This document shows positions 1-9,186 of a stretch of 64,000 nucleotides of DNA, piece after piece. Each line of letters starts with the position of its first letter. Within the stretch, counting starts at the first letter, position 1. The stretch comes from Candidatus Rhodoferax mariagerensis (lineage in GTDB: Bacteria; Pseudomonadota; Gammaproteobacteria; Burkholderiales; Burkholderiaceae_C). The translations under genes were made by a program, and so were the position numbers. The notes below the pieces were generated by a model. The model was not told the DNA's origin. It was given only the letters and a program-made list of their open reading frames with translations, and made no database searches. Location of the stretch: the NCBI GenBank assembly GCA_016719055.1, contig JADKAW010000005.1:71033-135032 (forward strand), read 5' to 3'.

Positions 1-2
1 CC

Positions 3-410
3 ACCCTGCTGGGCCTGTTTGGTGGTGCCGTAATTGGCGACCACCTTGAGGGCCCAAGCGCCAGCACCCAGATGCAAAACGTGCAGCGCTGTTCAACCCA
101 GACCTTTTTTGAGACCCGTGTGGTGGGCTACAACGTGGTGTATGAATTTGCTGGCAAGCAATACAGCACACAAATGTCACACGACCCGGGGCCCAGCATC
201 GCCCTGCAATTGACGCCGATAGGTGCCAGCACTGCGCCCCCGCCAGCCACCAGCTGGACACCTCCGATGCAAGCCTACACGCCGCCCGAACAGGTGATCG
301 TGATGCCACCGCCGGTGTACTACAACCCGCGCCCCTACCCACCGGTAACGCTGAACCTGGGCTTTGGGTATTGGGGCGGCTACCGTAGCGGGCACTGGCA
401 TCGGCGATAA
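3..410 (+). CDS. Glycine-zipper 2TM-domain protein, 5' end outside the window
   Basis: The open frame continues upstream of the first internal ATG (position 72) to the window edge, so this is the C-terminal part of a longer gene. The first visible residues (GLFGGAVIGDHLEG) look like the end of a glycine-zipper segment, as in the 17-kDa surface antigen / outer-membrane lipoprotein family. After it comes the family's usual beta-rich tail with the pattern QRCST, VVGYNVVYEFAGKQYS and MSHDPGP. The last 50 residues are rich in proline and tyrosine and end in GYWGGYRSGHWHRR. Family members are cell-envelope proteins of mostly unknown function. The signal peptide or lipobox would lie outside the window. 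Confidence 0.72.
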   Translation, partial: TLLGLFGGAVIGDHLEGPSASTQMQNVQRCSTQTFFETRVVGYNVVYEFAGKQYSTQMSHDPGPSIALQLTPIGASTAPPPATSWTPPMQAYTPPEQVIVMPPPVYYNPRPYPPVTLNLGFGYWGGYRSGHWHRR

Positions 411-525
411 GGCGGCAAGCATCTTGGCGCAGGTTACGGTGTGCAGACGATCTTGCGTCATAACACCTCAATGTACCGACCTCATTCTTAAAAATATCTA
501 TTAAAAACAACATGCATAGTTAAAA

Positions 526-549
526 TGATTTAAGTCATAACTTAAATCA
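526..549. promoter_or_regulatory. Perfect palindromic operator candidate in front of the HipA-family gene
   Basis: TGATTTAAGT and its exact reverse complement ACTTAAATCA are separated by 4 bp (CATA). The palindrome ends 4 bases before the ATG at 554, so a bound protein would block transcription or ribosome loading. HipA-family loci are commonly autoregulated by their DNA-binding part, and this kinase carries its own N-terminal helix-turn-helix. No Shine-Dalgarno sequence is visible between palindrome and start. Confidence 0.65.
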
Positions 550-553
550 AAAC

Positions 554-1945
554 ATGCGCCCGAGAATCGAAACAGCTCGCGATTCATTGCCGATGCTGCT
601 GCGGCGCAACCCGGGTGTGCGCGCCACCCAGCTGGCCAGCCTGGCACAGGTCAGCCCTGCCACCATGGTGCGCATCCTCAAGGAAATGCGTGCCAGCGTT
701 GTCCGTATTGGCAGCACCTCGACAACACGCTACTTTCTGCGCCGCCCATTGCGCGGCATACTGGGTGCCATCGCCGTCTATGCCATTGATACCCGGGGGC
801 AGGCCTCGCAGGTGGGTGAACTCCAGTTGACCGAGCCTGATGGCACCCTGCTGGATGTTGCTGCGATGGGATGGGCCGTGGCCCAAGAGTTTGCCAATGG
901 CGTCTGGGCTCACGGCCTGCCCTATCCATTGCAGGACATGAAACCGCAAGGATTTCTGGGTCGCCAGTTTGCTGCAGCGCAAGCTGGTCAGCTAGGCATC
1001 TCTACCAACCCAATGGCGTGGAATGATGACGAGGTGCTCCACGTCCTCACGCACTACGGCATCGACACCCCTGGCAACCTGATTTTGGGCGACACCGCGC
1101 TGCAACGCTGGTTGCAGACCAAGGCTGCAACACCGGCGTTACTCAACGACAGAACGATTGACGCTGGTTATGCCGAGCTGGCATCTCAAGCCAGCGCAGG
1201 CGGCGCAGCGGGATCAAGTGCAGCGGGTGAGTTCCCAAAATTTACAGCCGTGCGTGAGCTGGCTGGGTGCCAGACCGAGCACGTCATCGTCAAATACACC
1301 GCAGCCGACACTTCCGACACCGTTCAGCGGTGGTCAGATCTGCTGGTGTGCGAGCACCTGGCGCTGCAAGCCTTGCGCACGGTCGGCAACATCCCAAGTG
1401 CGCAAAGTCGAATTTTGCAGTCTGAGGGGCGTACCTTTCTGGAGGTTGAGCGTTTTGATCGGCACGGCCAATATGGCCGAAGCCCCCTTTGTACCCTGGA
1501 AACCATCGAGGCGTCGCTGCTACCAGCGACCAGCAGAGATTGGGGTGATGCAGCCATCATGATGCACATGCAGGGATGGCTGAGCGCAGAGGCTATCCAC
1601 AGTATTCAGGTGATCTGGGTGTTTGGGCGCCTGATTGGAAACTCCGACATGCACCGCGGAAACCTGAGCTTTGTGCCTACCCTTCCCGTTCAAGTGGCAC
1701 CGGTCTACGACATGTTGCCCATGATGTTTGCACCTTTGCGTGGAGGAGAGATTCCATCCGTCAACTTTGCACCTGAATTGCCCATGCCCACTCGCCAACA
1801 AGCCTGGGCGCAGGCCAGCGTGGCGGCACAGGCTTTTTGGCAGGCGGCATCCATTGACCCGCGCATCAGCCAACCGTTCAGGGCCATGTGCGCCGATAAC
1901 CTCGAAACCTTGAGCCGGCTGATGGACTTGCAAAGGGCATTGTGA
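554..1945 (+). CDS. yjjJ: HipA-family serine/threonine kinase with fused N-terminal HTH (HipH/YjjJ type)
   Basis: The 463-residue protein matches the single-gene HipH/YjjJ architecture. Residues 1-65 form a winged helix-turn-helix (RNPGVRATQLASLAQVSPAT). A HipA N-terminal-like part follows, then a HipA C-terminal kinase fold. The catalytic loop reads GNSDMHRGN with the presumed catalytic Asp at 365, and VYDMLPMMF provides the metal-binding Asp that follows it in this family. Conventional HipA needs a separate HipB antitoxin; none is encoded next to it here, which fits the fused type. The 24-bp palindrome immediately upstream suggests self-repression. Known family members phosphorylate translation components; the target of this one cannot be read from sequence. 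Confidence 0.82.
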   Translation: MRPRIETARDSLPMLLRRNPGVRATQLASLAQVSPATMVRILKEMRASVVRIGSTSTTRYFLRRPLRGILGAIAVYAIDTRGQASQVGELQLTEPDGTLLDVAAMGWAVAQEFANGVWAHGLPYPLQDMKPQGFLGRQFAAAQAGQLGISTNPMAWNDDEVLHVLTHYGIDTPGNLILGDTALQRWLQTKAATPALLNDRTIDAGYAELASQASAGGAAGSSAAGEFPKFTAVRELAGCQTEHVIVKYTAADTSDTVQRWSDLLVCEHLALQALRTVGNIPSAQSRILQSEGRTFLEVERFDRHGQYGRSPLCTLETIEASLLPATSRDWGDAAIMMHMQGWLSAEAIHSIQVIWVFGRLIGNSDMHRGNLSFVPTLPVQVAPVYDMLPMMFAPLRGGEIPSVNFAPELPMPTRQQAWAQASVAAQAFWQAASIDPRISQPFRAMCADNLETLSRLMDLQRAL

Positions 1946-2078
1946 GATGGCGAACCCATCTGCTCGCAGACCAGACTGCCAAAACCCGCCAGTGACCTAC
2001 AGCGCTGCTCGGTCAAGACAGCGGCATGAATGAACCAAAGGTTTCCCACGGCGCTTGAGCAACCTGTTGCCAGCAGGG

Positions 2079-2143
2079 GATGGGCTGGGGCGGTGGCCGA
2101 TTTCTGGGCCTTTGACAGTATGAGGCCGCCGCCCCAGCCCATC
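2079..2143. repeat. Long GC-rich hairpin in the convergent intergenic region
   Basis: Two 20-base arms (2079-2098 and 2124-2143) are reverse complements with one mismatch and enclose a 25-base loop. The hairpin lies in the 302-bp gap between the convergent hip-family gene and glcF. Neither strand has a U-tract after it, so it is not a canonical intrinsic terminator. It may still act as a transcription barrier or be a relic of a small inverted-repeat element. Apart from this and the short repeat at 2191-2246, nothing coding is seen in the gap. Confidence 0.6.
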
Positions 2144-2190
2144 TCCTGCCGCGCGCTGATGTCACCCCAAACCAGCCAGACATTACAAAC

Positions 2191-2246
2191 CTTTTAGCAC
2201 TCCAGCCTTTGTCCTATAAGCGCTACCAGCTATGAAGAAAGTAGCG
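2191..2246 (-). repeat. Dispersed ~55-bp repeat, copy 1 (intergenic)
   Basis: Read on the minus strand it contains CATAGCTG, GCGCTTATA and GGCTGGAG in the order shared with the other copies. It lies directly after the glcF stop codon. Confidence 0.5.
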
Positions 2247-2247
2247 C

Positions 2248-3480
2248 CTAAGGCAAAGCCTCATCCAGCAACTCAACCCAATGACGCACTGGCGTAGACG
2301 TGCCGCTCTGCAGATGGGTGATGCAGCCGATGTTGGCCGACACGATCTGGTCGGGTTTGTCGGGTCCAAAGGTGCTGTTTAGATGGCCGAGCTTGCGGTC
2401 GCGCAGCTGGTACGCAATGGCCGGATTCAGCACGCTGTAGGTGCCTGCCGAGCCACAGCACAGGTGCGGCTCGCAGCCGGTCAGCCTGACGTTAAACCCC
2501 AGCTCACCCATGTATTTCTCAACCCCGCCGCGCAACTGTAGGCCGTGCTGCAGCGAACAGGGCGGGTGAAACGCGATGCGGCTGGCCTTGGCTTTGACGC
2601 GCCCATGCAGCTTCTGGCTCAGCTCTGGCAGCCATTCACTGATGTCTTGCGTAAGCTCGCTGATGCGTTTGGCCTTGGCGGCATAAGCCGGGTCGTCGCG
2701 CAAGATGTAGCCGTAGTCCTTGACCGTGACGCCACAGCCCGAGGCGTTCATGACGATGCCTTCCACACCGCGCGACACAAACGGCCACCAGGCGTCGATG
2801 TTGGCACGCATCTGGGCCATGCCACCGTCGTGATCGTTCAGGTGAAACTTGACGGCACCGCAGCAACCGGCCTTGGGCACCACCAGGGTTTGCACACCAA
2901 TGGCGTCCAGCACGCGCACCGTGGCGCTGTTGATGTTGGGGCTCATGCTGGGCTGCACGCAGCCCGCCAGCATCAGCACCTTGCGCTCGTGAGTGCGGGT
3001 GGGCCAGTGCTTGGCAGACTGTTTGGCGGGCACCTTGTTTTTCAGCGCCTTGGGCAACATGGGCCGCAGCATCTGGCCCATGGCCATGGCCGGACCAAAC
3101 GCGGGTGACGGCAAACCCTCTTTGAGCGACCAGCGCAGCGCCCGCTCGGTGGCTGGGCGCGGCACCTGCTGGTCGACCAGCTTGCGGCCAATGTCCAGCA
3201 GATGACCATATTGCACGCCACTGGGGCAGGTGGTTTCGCAGTTGCGACAGGTCAGGCAGCGGTCCAGGTGCTGCTGGGTTTTGCGCGTGGGCACCGTGCC
3301 TTCCAGCACCTGCTTCATCAGATAGATGCGGCCGCGCGGTCCGTCCAGCTCATCGCCGAGCAACTGGTAGGTGGGACAGGTGGCGGTGCAAAAGCCGCAG
3401 TGCACACATTTGCGCAAAATGGCCTCGGCGGCCATGCCATCCGAAGTGCCCTGGTATTGGGGTGCGAGTTGGGTTTGCAT
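2248..3480 (-). CDS. glcF: Glycolate oxidase iron-sulfur subunit GlcF
   Basis: GlcF is the iron-sulfur electron-transfer subunit of membrane-associated glycolate oxidase (GlcDEF), which turns glycolate into glyoxylate. The 410-residue length is typical. Two ferredoxin-type 4Fe-4S motifs lie near the N-terminus (CVHCGFCTATCPTYQ and CLTCRNCETTCPSGVQ), followed by two CCG domains (AGCCGAVKFH and LCCGSAGTYS). The start lies 12 bp after the glcE stop, so the two genes form one unit. No glcD is adjacent. GlcF-like subunits also serve lactate dehydrogenases, but pairing with a GlcE-type flavoprotein favours glycolate oxidase. Confidence 0.93.
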   Translation of the reverse strand: MQTQLAPQYQGTSDGMAAEAILRKCVHCGFCTATCPTYQLLGDELDGPRGRIYLMKQVLEGTVPTRKTQQHLDRCLTCRNCETTCPSGVQYGHLLDIGRKLVDQQVPRPATERALRWSLKEGLPSPAFGPAMAMGQMLRPMLPKALKNKVPAKQSAKHWPTRTHERKVLMLAGCVQPSMSPNINSATVRVLDAIGVQTLVVPKAGCCGAVKFHLNDHDGGMAQMRANIDAWWPFVSRGVEGIVMNASGCGVTVKDYGYILRDDPAYAAKAKRISELTQDISEWLPELSQKLHGRVKAKASRIAFHPPCSLQHGLQLRGGVEKYMGELGFNVRLTGCEPHLCCGSAGTYSVLNPAIAYQLRDRKLGHLNSTFGPDKPDQIVSANIGCITHLQSGTSTPVRHWVELLDEALP

Positions 3481-3492
3481 GGGTGGGCAAGC

Positions 3493-4638
3493 CTACAGGT
3501 TGGGGTACAAACGCCCGGGGTTAAAGATGCCTGCCGGATCAAACTCGGCCTTGAGCCGCTGCTGAATCGCCAGTAGCGCCGGACTTAGAGCATCAAATAT
3601 GCCACTAGCCCTTGTCGTACCTGCGCCAGCTCCTATGAATAAAGTAGCGCTTCCACCCACTTCTGCTGCCGCTCGACGCAACTGTTGTTGGGCGCTGACG
3701 GGTGCCCATAACCAGCGCTGGCCACCGTGCCATTCCACCAGTTGCGCCCAGGGCAGGTTCAGCACCGGGGCGGTCTGCGGCAAGCTCAGTCGCCACAGCA
3801 CCCGTGGCTCAGCGCCGGTGGGCTGGGTAAAAAACGGCAGACGCTGGTCGCGGCTGGCCGCCCAGTCGGCACCGGCCTGCGCATTGTCCATGGTCTGACC
3901 GGGCAGGTCTTGCAACATTTTCTGGGTGGCAGACGCCACCGCAGCGGCAGCGCCGCGCAAGCGCACAAAAAGCAGCTCGGGCGCACCTGGCGCGGTATCG
4001 TCCTGCACCCAGCAACTGGCGTTCAAGGGCAGTGGCTGGCCGCCCCAGCGGTGCAACTGCGCCAGCGCCGCTGCCTGATCCACCTGAAACACCAGCGTGG
4101 CCTCGGCAGGCGCCACCGGTAGCACTTTTAACGAGAGATCGGTCAGCACCCCCAGCGTACCCAGGCTGCCAACCATCAACCGCGTGACGTCGTAACCGGC
4201 CACATTTTTCATCACCTGGCCACCAAAGGTCAGGTGCTCGGCGCGGCCGTTGAGCAGTTGCACACCCAGAACATAGTCGCGCACACCACCGGTATTGGCC
4301 CGCGCCGGGCCACTCAAACCGGCGGCCACCATGCCGCCGCAGGTGCCACCACCTGATCCATTGACCTGGCCAAAACGTGGCGGCTCAAACGCCAGACACT
4401 GGCCTTTTTCAGCCAGCGTGGCCTCCAGTTCGACCAACGGTGTGCCGGCACGCACCGTGACGACCAGCTCGGTGGGTTCGTAACTGGTGATGCCACTCAG
4501 ACTGCGGGTGTCGAGCAGGTCGCCTTGCGTGACTTCGCCATAGAAGTCTTTGCTGCCGTGCCCACGGATGCGCAGCGGGGTTTTGGCAGCCGTGGCCGTG
4601 CGAATCTGGTCGGTGAGGTGTTGCAGTGCGGTGTCCAT
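3493..4638 (-). CDS. glcE: Glycolate oxidase FAD-binding subunit GlcE
   Basis: GlcE is the smaller FAD-binding subunit of glycolate oxidase. The N-terminal FAD_binding_4 domain is clear (RIRGHGSKDFYG, then NGSGGGTCGGMVAAGLSGPAR and KNVAGYDVTRLMVGSLGTLG), and the C-terminus ends in the family pattern FDPAGIFNPGRLYPNL. At 381 residues it is slightly longer than usual. The surplus falls near residues 329-349 (IGAGAGTTRASGIFDALS), exactly where a dispersed repeat lies (3591-3650). The repeat therefore appears to have been absorbed in frame just before the conserved C-terminal motif. glcD, normally the gene upstream, is replaced by the end of the restriction island. Confidence 0.9.
   Translation of the reverse strand: MDTALQHLTDQIRTATAAKTPLRIRGHGSKDFYGEVTQGDLLDTRSLSGITSYEPTELVVTVRAGTPLVELEATLAEKGQCLAFEPPRFGQVNGSGGGTCGGMVAAGLSGPARANTGGVRDYVLGVQLLNGRAEHLTFGGQVMKNVAGYDVTRLMVGSLGTLGVLTDLSLKVLPVAPAEATLVFQVDQAAALAQLHRWGGQPLPLNASCWVQDDTAPGAPELLFVRLRGAAAAVASATQKMLQDLPGQTMDNAQAGADWAASRDQRLPFFTQPTGAEPRVLWRLSLPQTAPVLNLPWAQLVEWHGGQRWLWAPVSAQQQLRRAAAEVGGSATLFIGAGAGTTRASGIFDALSPALLAIQQRLKAEFDPAGIFNPGRLYPNL
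3591..3650 (-). repeat. Dispersed ~55-bp repeat, copy 2 (inside glcE)
   Basis: On the minus strand it contains TTATTCATAGGAGCTGGCGC and ACAAGGGCTAGTGGCATATT, the two conserved blocks of the family. It keeps the glcE frame open and encodes about 20 residues. Confidence 0.6.
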
Positions 4639-4745
4639 GGCATGCCAGGCTGAGAAAGATGGGCAATGTTAGGGCCAAGTCAGCCGCTGCCGCTTGAATT
4701 TTTTGAAACAGCCGTGTTCGCAAATTTACGGTGCCAGAGGAGACG

Positions 4746-7700
4746 TTACCCCCAAGCCTCACCCATCACCTGCGCTTGCTGCAGCACCAGTTCCACCGCG
4801 GCGTCCTGCTGATCAGGCGGGTACTTGTACTTTCGCAAAATCCGTTTCACCATCAGCCGCAGCTTGGCCCGCACGCTCTCGCGCTCTGACCAGTCCACGC
4901 TCAGGCTCTGGCGCAGGTTTTCGGTCAGTTCATGGGCGATCTTTTTCAGGGTTTCGTCGGTCAGCTCGCGCACGGCGGACTCGTTGGTGGCCAGCGCATC
5001 GTAGAACTTGACCTCGTCTTCGCTCAGGCCCAACGCATCACCCCGGCTGGCGGCCTCACGGAACTTTTTGGCCATTTCGACCAGTTCCTCCATCACCTGG
5101 GCGGTTTCGATGCTGCGGTTCTGGTAGCGGGTGATGACGTTGGACAGCAGTTCTGAGAATTTCTTGTCCTGTACCACGTTGCTGGCAAAGCGGCTTTTGA
5201 TTTCACCCTCCAGCAGCCGCTCCAACAGTTCGACCGCCAGATTCCTTTCAGGCAGGTTTCTGACCTGGGCCAGAAACTCGTCGTCCAGCAGGCCGATATT
5301 GGGCTTGTCCAGCCCGACCGCATCAAAGATGTCCACCACGCGCTCGGATACCACGGCGGAATTGATGATCTGGCGGATGGCCAGCTCGCGCACCTCGTCG
5401 GTCTTCTTCTGGGCGCTGAGTCCTTTCTTGGTCAGGATGACCTTGACCGCCTGCATAAACGCCACCTCTTCGCGCACCGCCTTGGCCTCGTCGAGCGTGC
5501 AGCACAGCGTGAAGGCTTTGCTCATGGCCAGGGCCACATCGGCAAAGCGCTTTTTGCCATCTTTGATGCCCAGCACATGGTTGGCAGCACCGGCCAGGGT
5601 TTTGTGGCCGCCGGTCAAGAAGCCGCTGTAATCAAAGCCGTGCAGCATGGCGCGCAGCACATCGACCTTTTCCATCAGCACGCTGTAGGCTTCTGCTGCG
5701 TCCACCGTGGGTCGGCCCCGGCCGCTTGCCTGGGTGTATTCCTTCATCGCGGCTTTGAGCTCATTGCCAATGCCGATGTAGTCCACCACCAGGCCGCCCT
5801 GCTTGTCCTTGAAGACACGGTTGACGCGGGCAATGGCCTGCATCAGGTTATGGCCCTTCATGGGCTTGTCCGCGTACAGGGTGTGCACGCAGGGTGCGTC
5901 AAAGCCGGTCAGCCACATGTCGCGCACGATTACCAGTCGTAGCGGATCAGCCGGGTCTTTGAAGCGCTTTTCCAGTCGCTTTTTGGTCTGGCTGCTGTAA
6001 ATGTGCGGGCGCAGCAGCGCCTTGTCACTGGCCGAGCCGGTCATCACGATCTTGATGGCACCTTGTTCGGGATCGGCACTGTGCCAGTCGGGGCGCAGCC
6101 GGGTGATCTCGTTGTACAGGTGCACACAAATGTCGCGGCTCATGGCCACGATCATGGCTTTGCCGGTCTGCGCCTTGTTGCGCTCTTCAAAGTGATTGAC
6201 CAGGTCAGCTGCCACACTGGCCACGCGCGGCTCGGCACCCACTACCTTTTCCAGCGCGGCCCAGTGGCTTTTCAGGCGCGACTGGTCGCTCATCGCTTCG
6301 TCTTCGGTCAGCTCGTCCACCTCGTCGTCGATGTGCGCGAGGTCAGCCGGGTTCAGGCTGAGTTTGGCCAGACGCGACTCGTAATAGATGGCCACCGTCG
6401 CACCGTCTTCCTTGGCCTGCTGCATGTCATACACATGGATGTAATCGCCAAACACGGCGCGGGTGTCCCGGTCGGTGCTGCTGACGGGCGTGCCGGTGAA
6501 GGCGACAAAGGTGGCGTTGGGCAGTGCATCGCGCAGGTGCTGGGCATAGCCGACCTGGTAGCGCTCGGTTGCTGCGCCGGTTTGGTACGCTGGCGGCACA
6601 AACTCCACGCGGTGGCTGGCCGCCACACCATCGCCAGTCGCTATTATTCTGGTAGCTTTTGGCGCTTTATCCATAAGGGCTACAGGCACATTTGGCTTAA
6701 ACTTTGTAGCAGATGTCGATTTGCGTGTCTTGAGCTTGGCCTCAAAGCCGTATTGCGTGCGGTGGGCTTCGTCGGCGATCACCACAATGTTGCTGCGCTC
6801 GGACAACACCGGAAACAGGTCTTCATCCTCACCCGGCATGAACTTCTGGATGGTGGCAAACACAATGCCGCCCGATGGTCGGTTGCTCAGCAGCCGCCGC
6901 AGCTCTTGCCGCGTCGTGGCCTGCACCGGCTGCTCGCGCAGCAGGTCTTGCGCCAGGCAAAACACGCCAAACAACTGGCCGTCCAGGTCATTGCGGTCGG
7001 TGATGACGACGATGGTGGGGTTTTCCATGGCGGGTTCCTGCATCACCCGCGCCGCAAAGCAGGTCATGGTGATGCTTTTGCCGCTGCCCTGGGTGTGCCA
7101 GACCACGCCGCCTTTTTGACTGCCGCCGGGGCGCGATGCTGCCACCACCTGCCCGATGGCCAGCCGCACGGCGTGAAACTGGTGGTACCCGGCAATCTTC
7201 TTGACCAGACCGCCATCGTCTTCAAACAGCACAAAGTAACGCAGGTAGTCCAGCAGGTATTGGGGGCCAGCACACCACGCACCAGGGTTTGCAGTTCGTT
7301 GAACTCGCCCAGCGGGTCAAGCGTGATGCCGTCGATGGTGCGCCAGGCCATAAAGCGCTCGGCATTGGCGGACAGTGACCCCATCAGCGCCTCGGTGCCG
7401 TCGGTGATGACCAGCACCTCGTTGTACTGAAATACGTCGGGGATTTGCTCTTTGTAGGTCTGGATTTGGTCATACGCCTTCCAGACGTCCGCATTCAGGT
7501 CAGCCGGGTTTTTAAGCTCCAGCAGCACCAGCGGCAGGCCGTTGACAAACAGCATGATGTCGGGGCGGCGGGTGTGGTGCGGGCCTTTGATGCTGAACTG
7601 ATTGACCGCCAGCCACTCGTTGCGTTGCGGATTGGCCCAGTCAATCAGCCGCACAAAGTCACCCCGGGTCTGGCCGTCTTTCTGGTACTGCACCGGCACG

Positions 7701-7987
7701 CCGGTGACCAGCAGGCGGTGAAAGTGCTGGTTGGCGCTCAGCAGCGCCGCAATGCCAAGGTCCAGAATCTGCTTAAGCGCGTCTTCAAGGGCGGCGGTGG
7801 GCACATTGGGGTTGAGCCGAAGAATGGCTTCACGCAGGCGAAATGGCAGCACCACCTGTCGGTAGTGGCTGCGCTCTGGCTTGATGCCATCGTGGGCGAT
7901 GTCGGGGCCGTACAGATGCGTATAGCCCACATCGGCCAGCCAGCCCAGTGTTTCCTGTTCGAGTTGGTCTTCGGTCATGACAGTCAT
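4746..7987 (-). CDS. hsdR: Type I restriction enzyme R subunit HsdR, interrupted by one frameshift
   Basis: HsdR is the translocase-nuclease subunit of a type I restriction complex. Two overlapping open frames (7987 to about 7262, then about 7260 to 4746) join into one 1080-residue protein if one base is restored in the G-run at 7262-7266. The nuclease domain has the PD-ExK core (P142-D143, E157-L-K159). The helicase domain has Walker A QGSGKS, Walker B DEAHR and motif III TGTP, and the C-terminal helical domain is complete. Between DEAHR and TGTP lies an extra segment of about 45 residues that coincides with a dispersed repeat (6641-6700). The run is only 5 bases, too short for classic phase variation, so either a sequencing error or inactivation is possible. 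A palindrome at 8037-8066 and half-sites at the start codon suggest regulated expression. Confidence 0.88.
6641..6700 (+). repeat. Dispersed ~55-bp repeat, copy 3 (inside hsdR)
   Basis: It contains GGTAGCTTTTGGCGCTTTAT and CCATAAGGGCTACAGGC followed by CATTTGGCTTA. It lies within hsdR between the DEAH and TGTP helicase motifs and leaves the frame open. Confidence 0.65.
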
Positions 7988-8036
7988 GTAAAGAAAGTTA
8001 GCACGACAGGCTTATCATTAAAAATAAAACCAAATT

Positions 8037-8066
8037 TTTTTACATGATGTGTGGGTCATGTAAAAA
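8037..8066. promoter_or_regulatory. Inverted repeat upstream of hsdR
   Basis: TTTTTACATGA (8037-8047) and TCATGTAAAAA (8056-8066) are perfect inverted repeats 8 bp apart. A third half-site, TCATGTAAA (7984-7992), overlaps the hsdR start codon. Similar half-sites (GATGTAAAG at 9187-9195, TTTTTTAACATGAT at 9206-9219) lie in front of fic. The arms are too AT-rich to be a strong terminator, so an operator shared by hsdR and fic is more likely. Confidence 0.5.
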
Positions 8067-8082
8067 CTCTGACCATCACAGA

Positions 8083-9165
8083 TCACCGCGCCAGTGCTTC
8101 AAAAAAAGCATCGTTGATGAAATAGTTTTCCCGCCATACCGCCTGCTCACGCAGCAAACCTGCCGCCACCAAAGCACGCAAGTACTTGGTGCAAGTGGGC
8201 CTGGAGCCCAAGCCAGCCTCCTCCAGAAAACGCACTTTGCAATACGGGTGCCGAAACACCACGTCCAAAATGGCGGGCACCTGCACCTTGGGCAGTACCT
8301 TTTCTGCTTGTGCGCTGGCGGCCTGCATCAGGTCCATCACGGCGCGTATGCGCTGGCGGGTCAGATAGGCCATGGTCTCAACCCCACGCAACATGTACAG
8401 CACCCACGCCTCCCACTCGCCACGCTCGGTGACGGCTGTCAGGCCACGGTAGTAGGCGCTCTTGTTTTCGATGATGTAGCCCGACAAATAGAGAATGGGC
8501 ACGTCCAGCAAGGCCTCAGACTGCAACTGCAAAATGTTCAAAATCCGCCCCACGCGGCCGTTGCCATCGGGAAACGGATGAATGGCCTCAAACTGATAGT
8601 GCATCACCGCCATGCGCACCAGCGGGTCCAGCTCTGAGGGCTCATTCATGAACCGTTCCAGATTGGCTAGCTTGTCCCGAATCACGCCTTCGCCCTCGGG
8701 CGGGCAATACACCACCGCACCAGTGGCCGGATTGGCCAGTTTGGTGCCAGATGTGCGCCGAACCCCATCGTCTGCCTGTTTGACGGTTTGGTAAAGAGCC
8801 TCGAAAAGCCGTGTGGTCAGCGGCATGCCCTGCTTGATCCACTGGTGCCCCTGCCAGAGTGCGTCCTTGTAGCGCAGCACCTCCTTGGTCTGTGCGCTGG
8901 CTCCCTCACCACCATTGGCAAACCCACGAAACAAATCGTCGTTGGTGGTGACGATGTTTTCGATCTCTGACGACAGTTTGGCCTCTTGCAAACCAATGGC
9001 CTGAATCAGGACACCCTGGTTTGGCAATCGCTGCGCCGCACCTTTGAGCTCAGCCAGCGCGGTGCGAGCGGCAATGACCTGCTTGAGCACCGCCTTGGTT
9101 TCCAGGTCAACTGGTGGTGGCAGCAAAGGCAAATCGTTGAAAGGACGCTGACTGTCGAACGGCAT
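8083..9165 (-). CDS. fic: Fic-family AMP-transferase-like protein
   Basis: The 360-residue protein has the two-part layout of large Fic proteins. An N-terminal Fic_N helical domain carries a possible inhibitory helix (LSSEIENIVTTND, resembling the S/TxxxE(G/N) inhibitory motif). The central Fic core has HPFPDGNGRVGR with catalytic His196. The C-terminal part reads like a winged helix (FLEEAGLGSRPTCTKYLRALVAAGLL). Fic enzymes usually transfer AMP from ATP to target hydroxyls. It lies between an AlbA_2 ATPase and hsdR, a common position for Fic proteins in type I restriction loci. The winged helix could bind the palindromic half-sites flanking it; that is inference. Confidence 0.9.
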   Translation of the reverse strand: MPFDSQRPFNDLPLLPPPVDLETKAVLKQVIAARTALAELKGAAQRLPNQGVLIQAIGLQEAKLSSEIENIVTTNDDLFRGFANGGEGASAQTKEVLRYKDALWQGHQWIKQGMPLTTRLFEALYQTVKQADDGVRRTSGTKLANPATGAVVYCPPEGEGVIRDKLANLERFMNEPSELDPLVRMAVMHYQFEAIHPFPDGNGRVGRILNILQLQSEALLDVPILYLSGYIIENKSAYYRGLTAVTERGEWEAWVLYMLRGVETMAYLTRQRIRAVMDLMQAASAQAEKVLPKVQVPAILDVVFRHPYCKVRFLEEAGLGSRPTCTKYLRALVAAGLLREQAVWRENYFINDAFFEALAR

Positions 9166-9186
9166 GAGAGCTTGTGATGGCTAGTT

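Noticed and set aside
7262..7266. Phase-variable homopolymer switch in hsdR
   Set aside because: The run is only five bases; phase-variable tracts are usually longer, so error or simple mutation is likelier.
6003..7430. 475-residue open frame on the plus strand opposite hsdR
   Set aside because: It is a codon-bias shadow of hsdR; it has no ribosome site and no recognisable motif, and hsdR is strongly supported.
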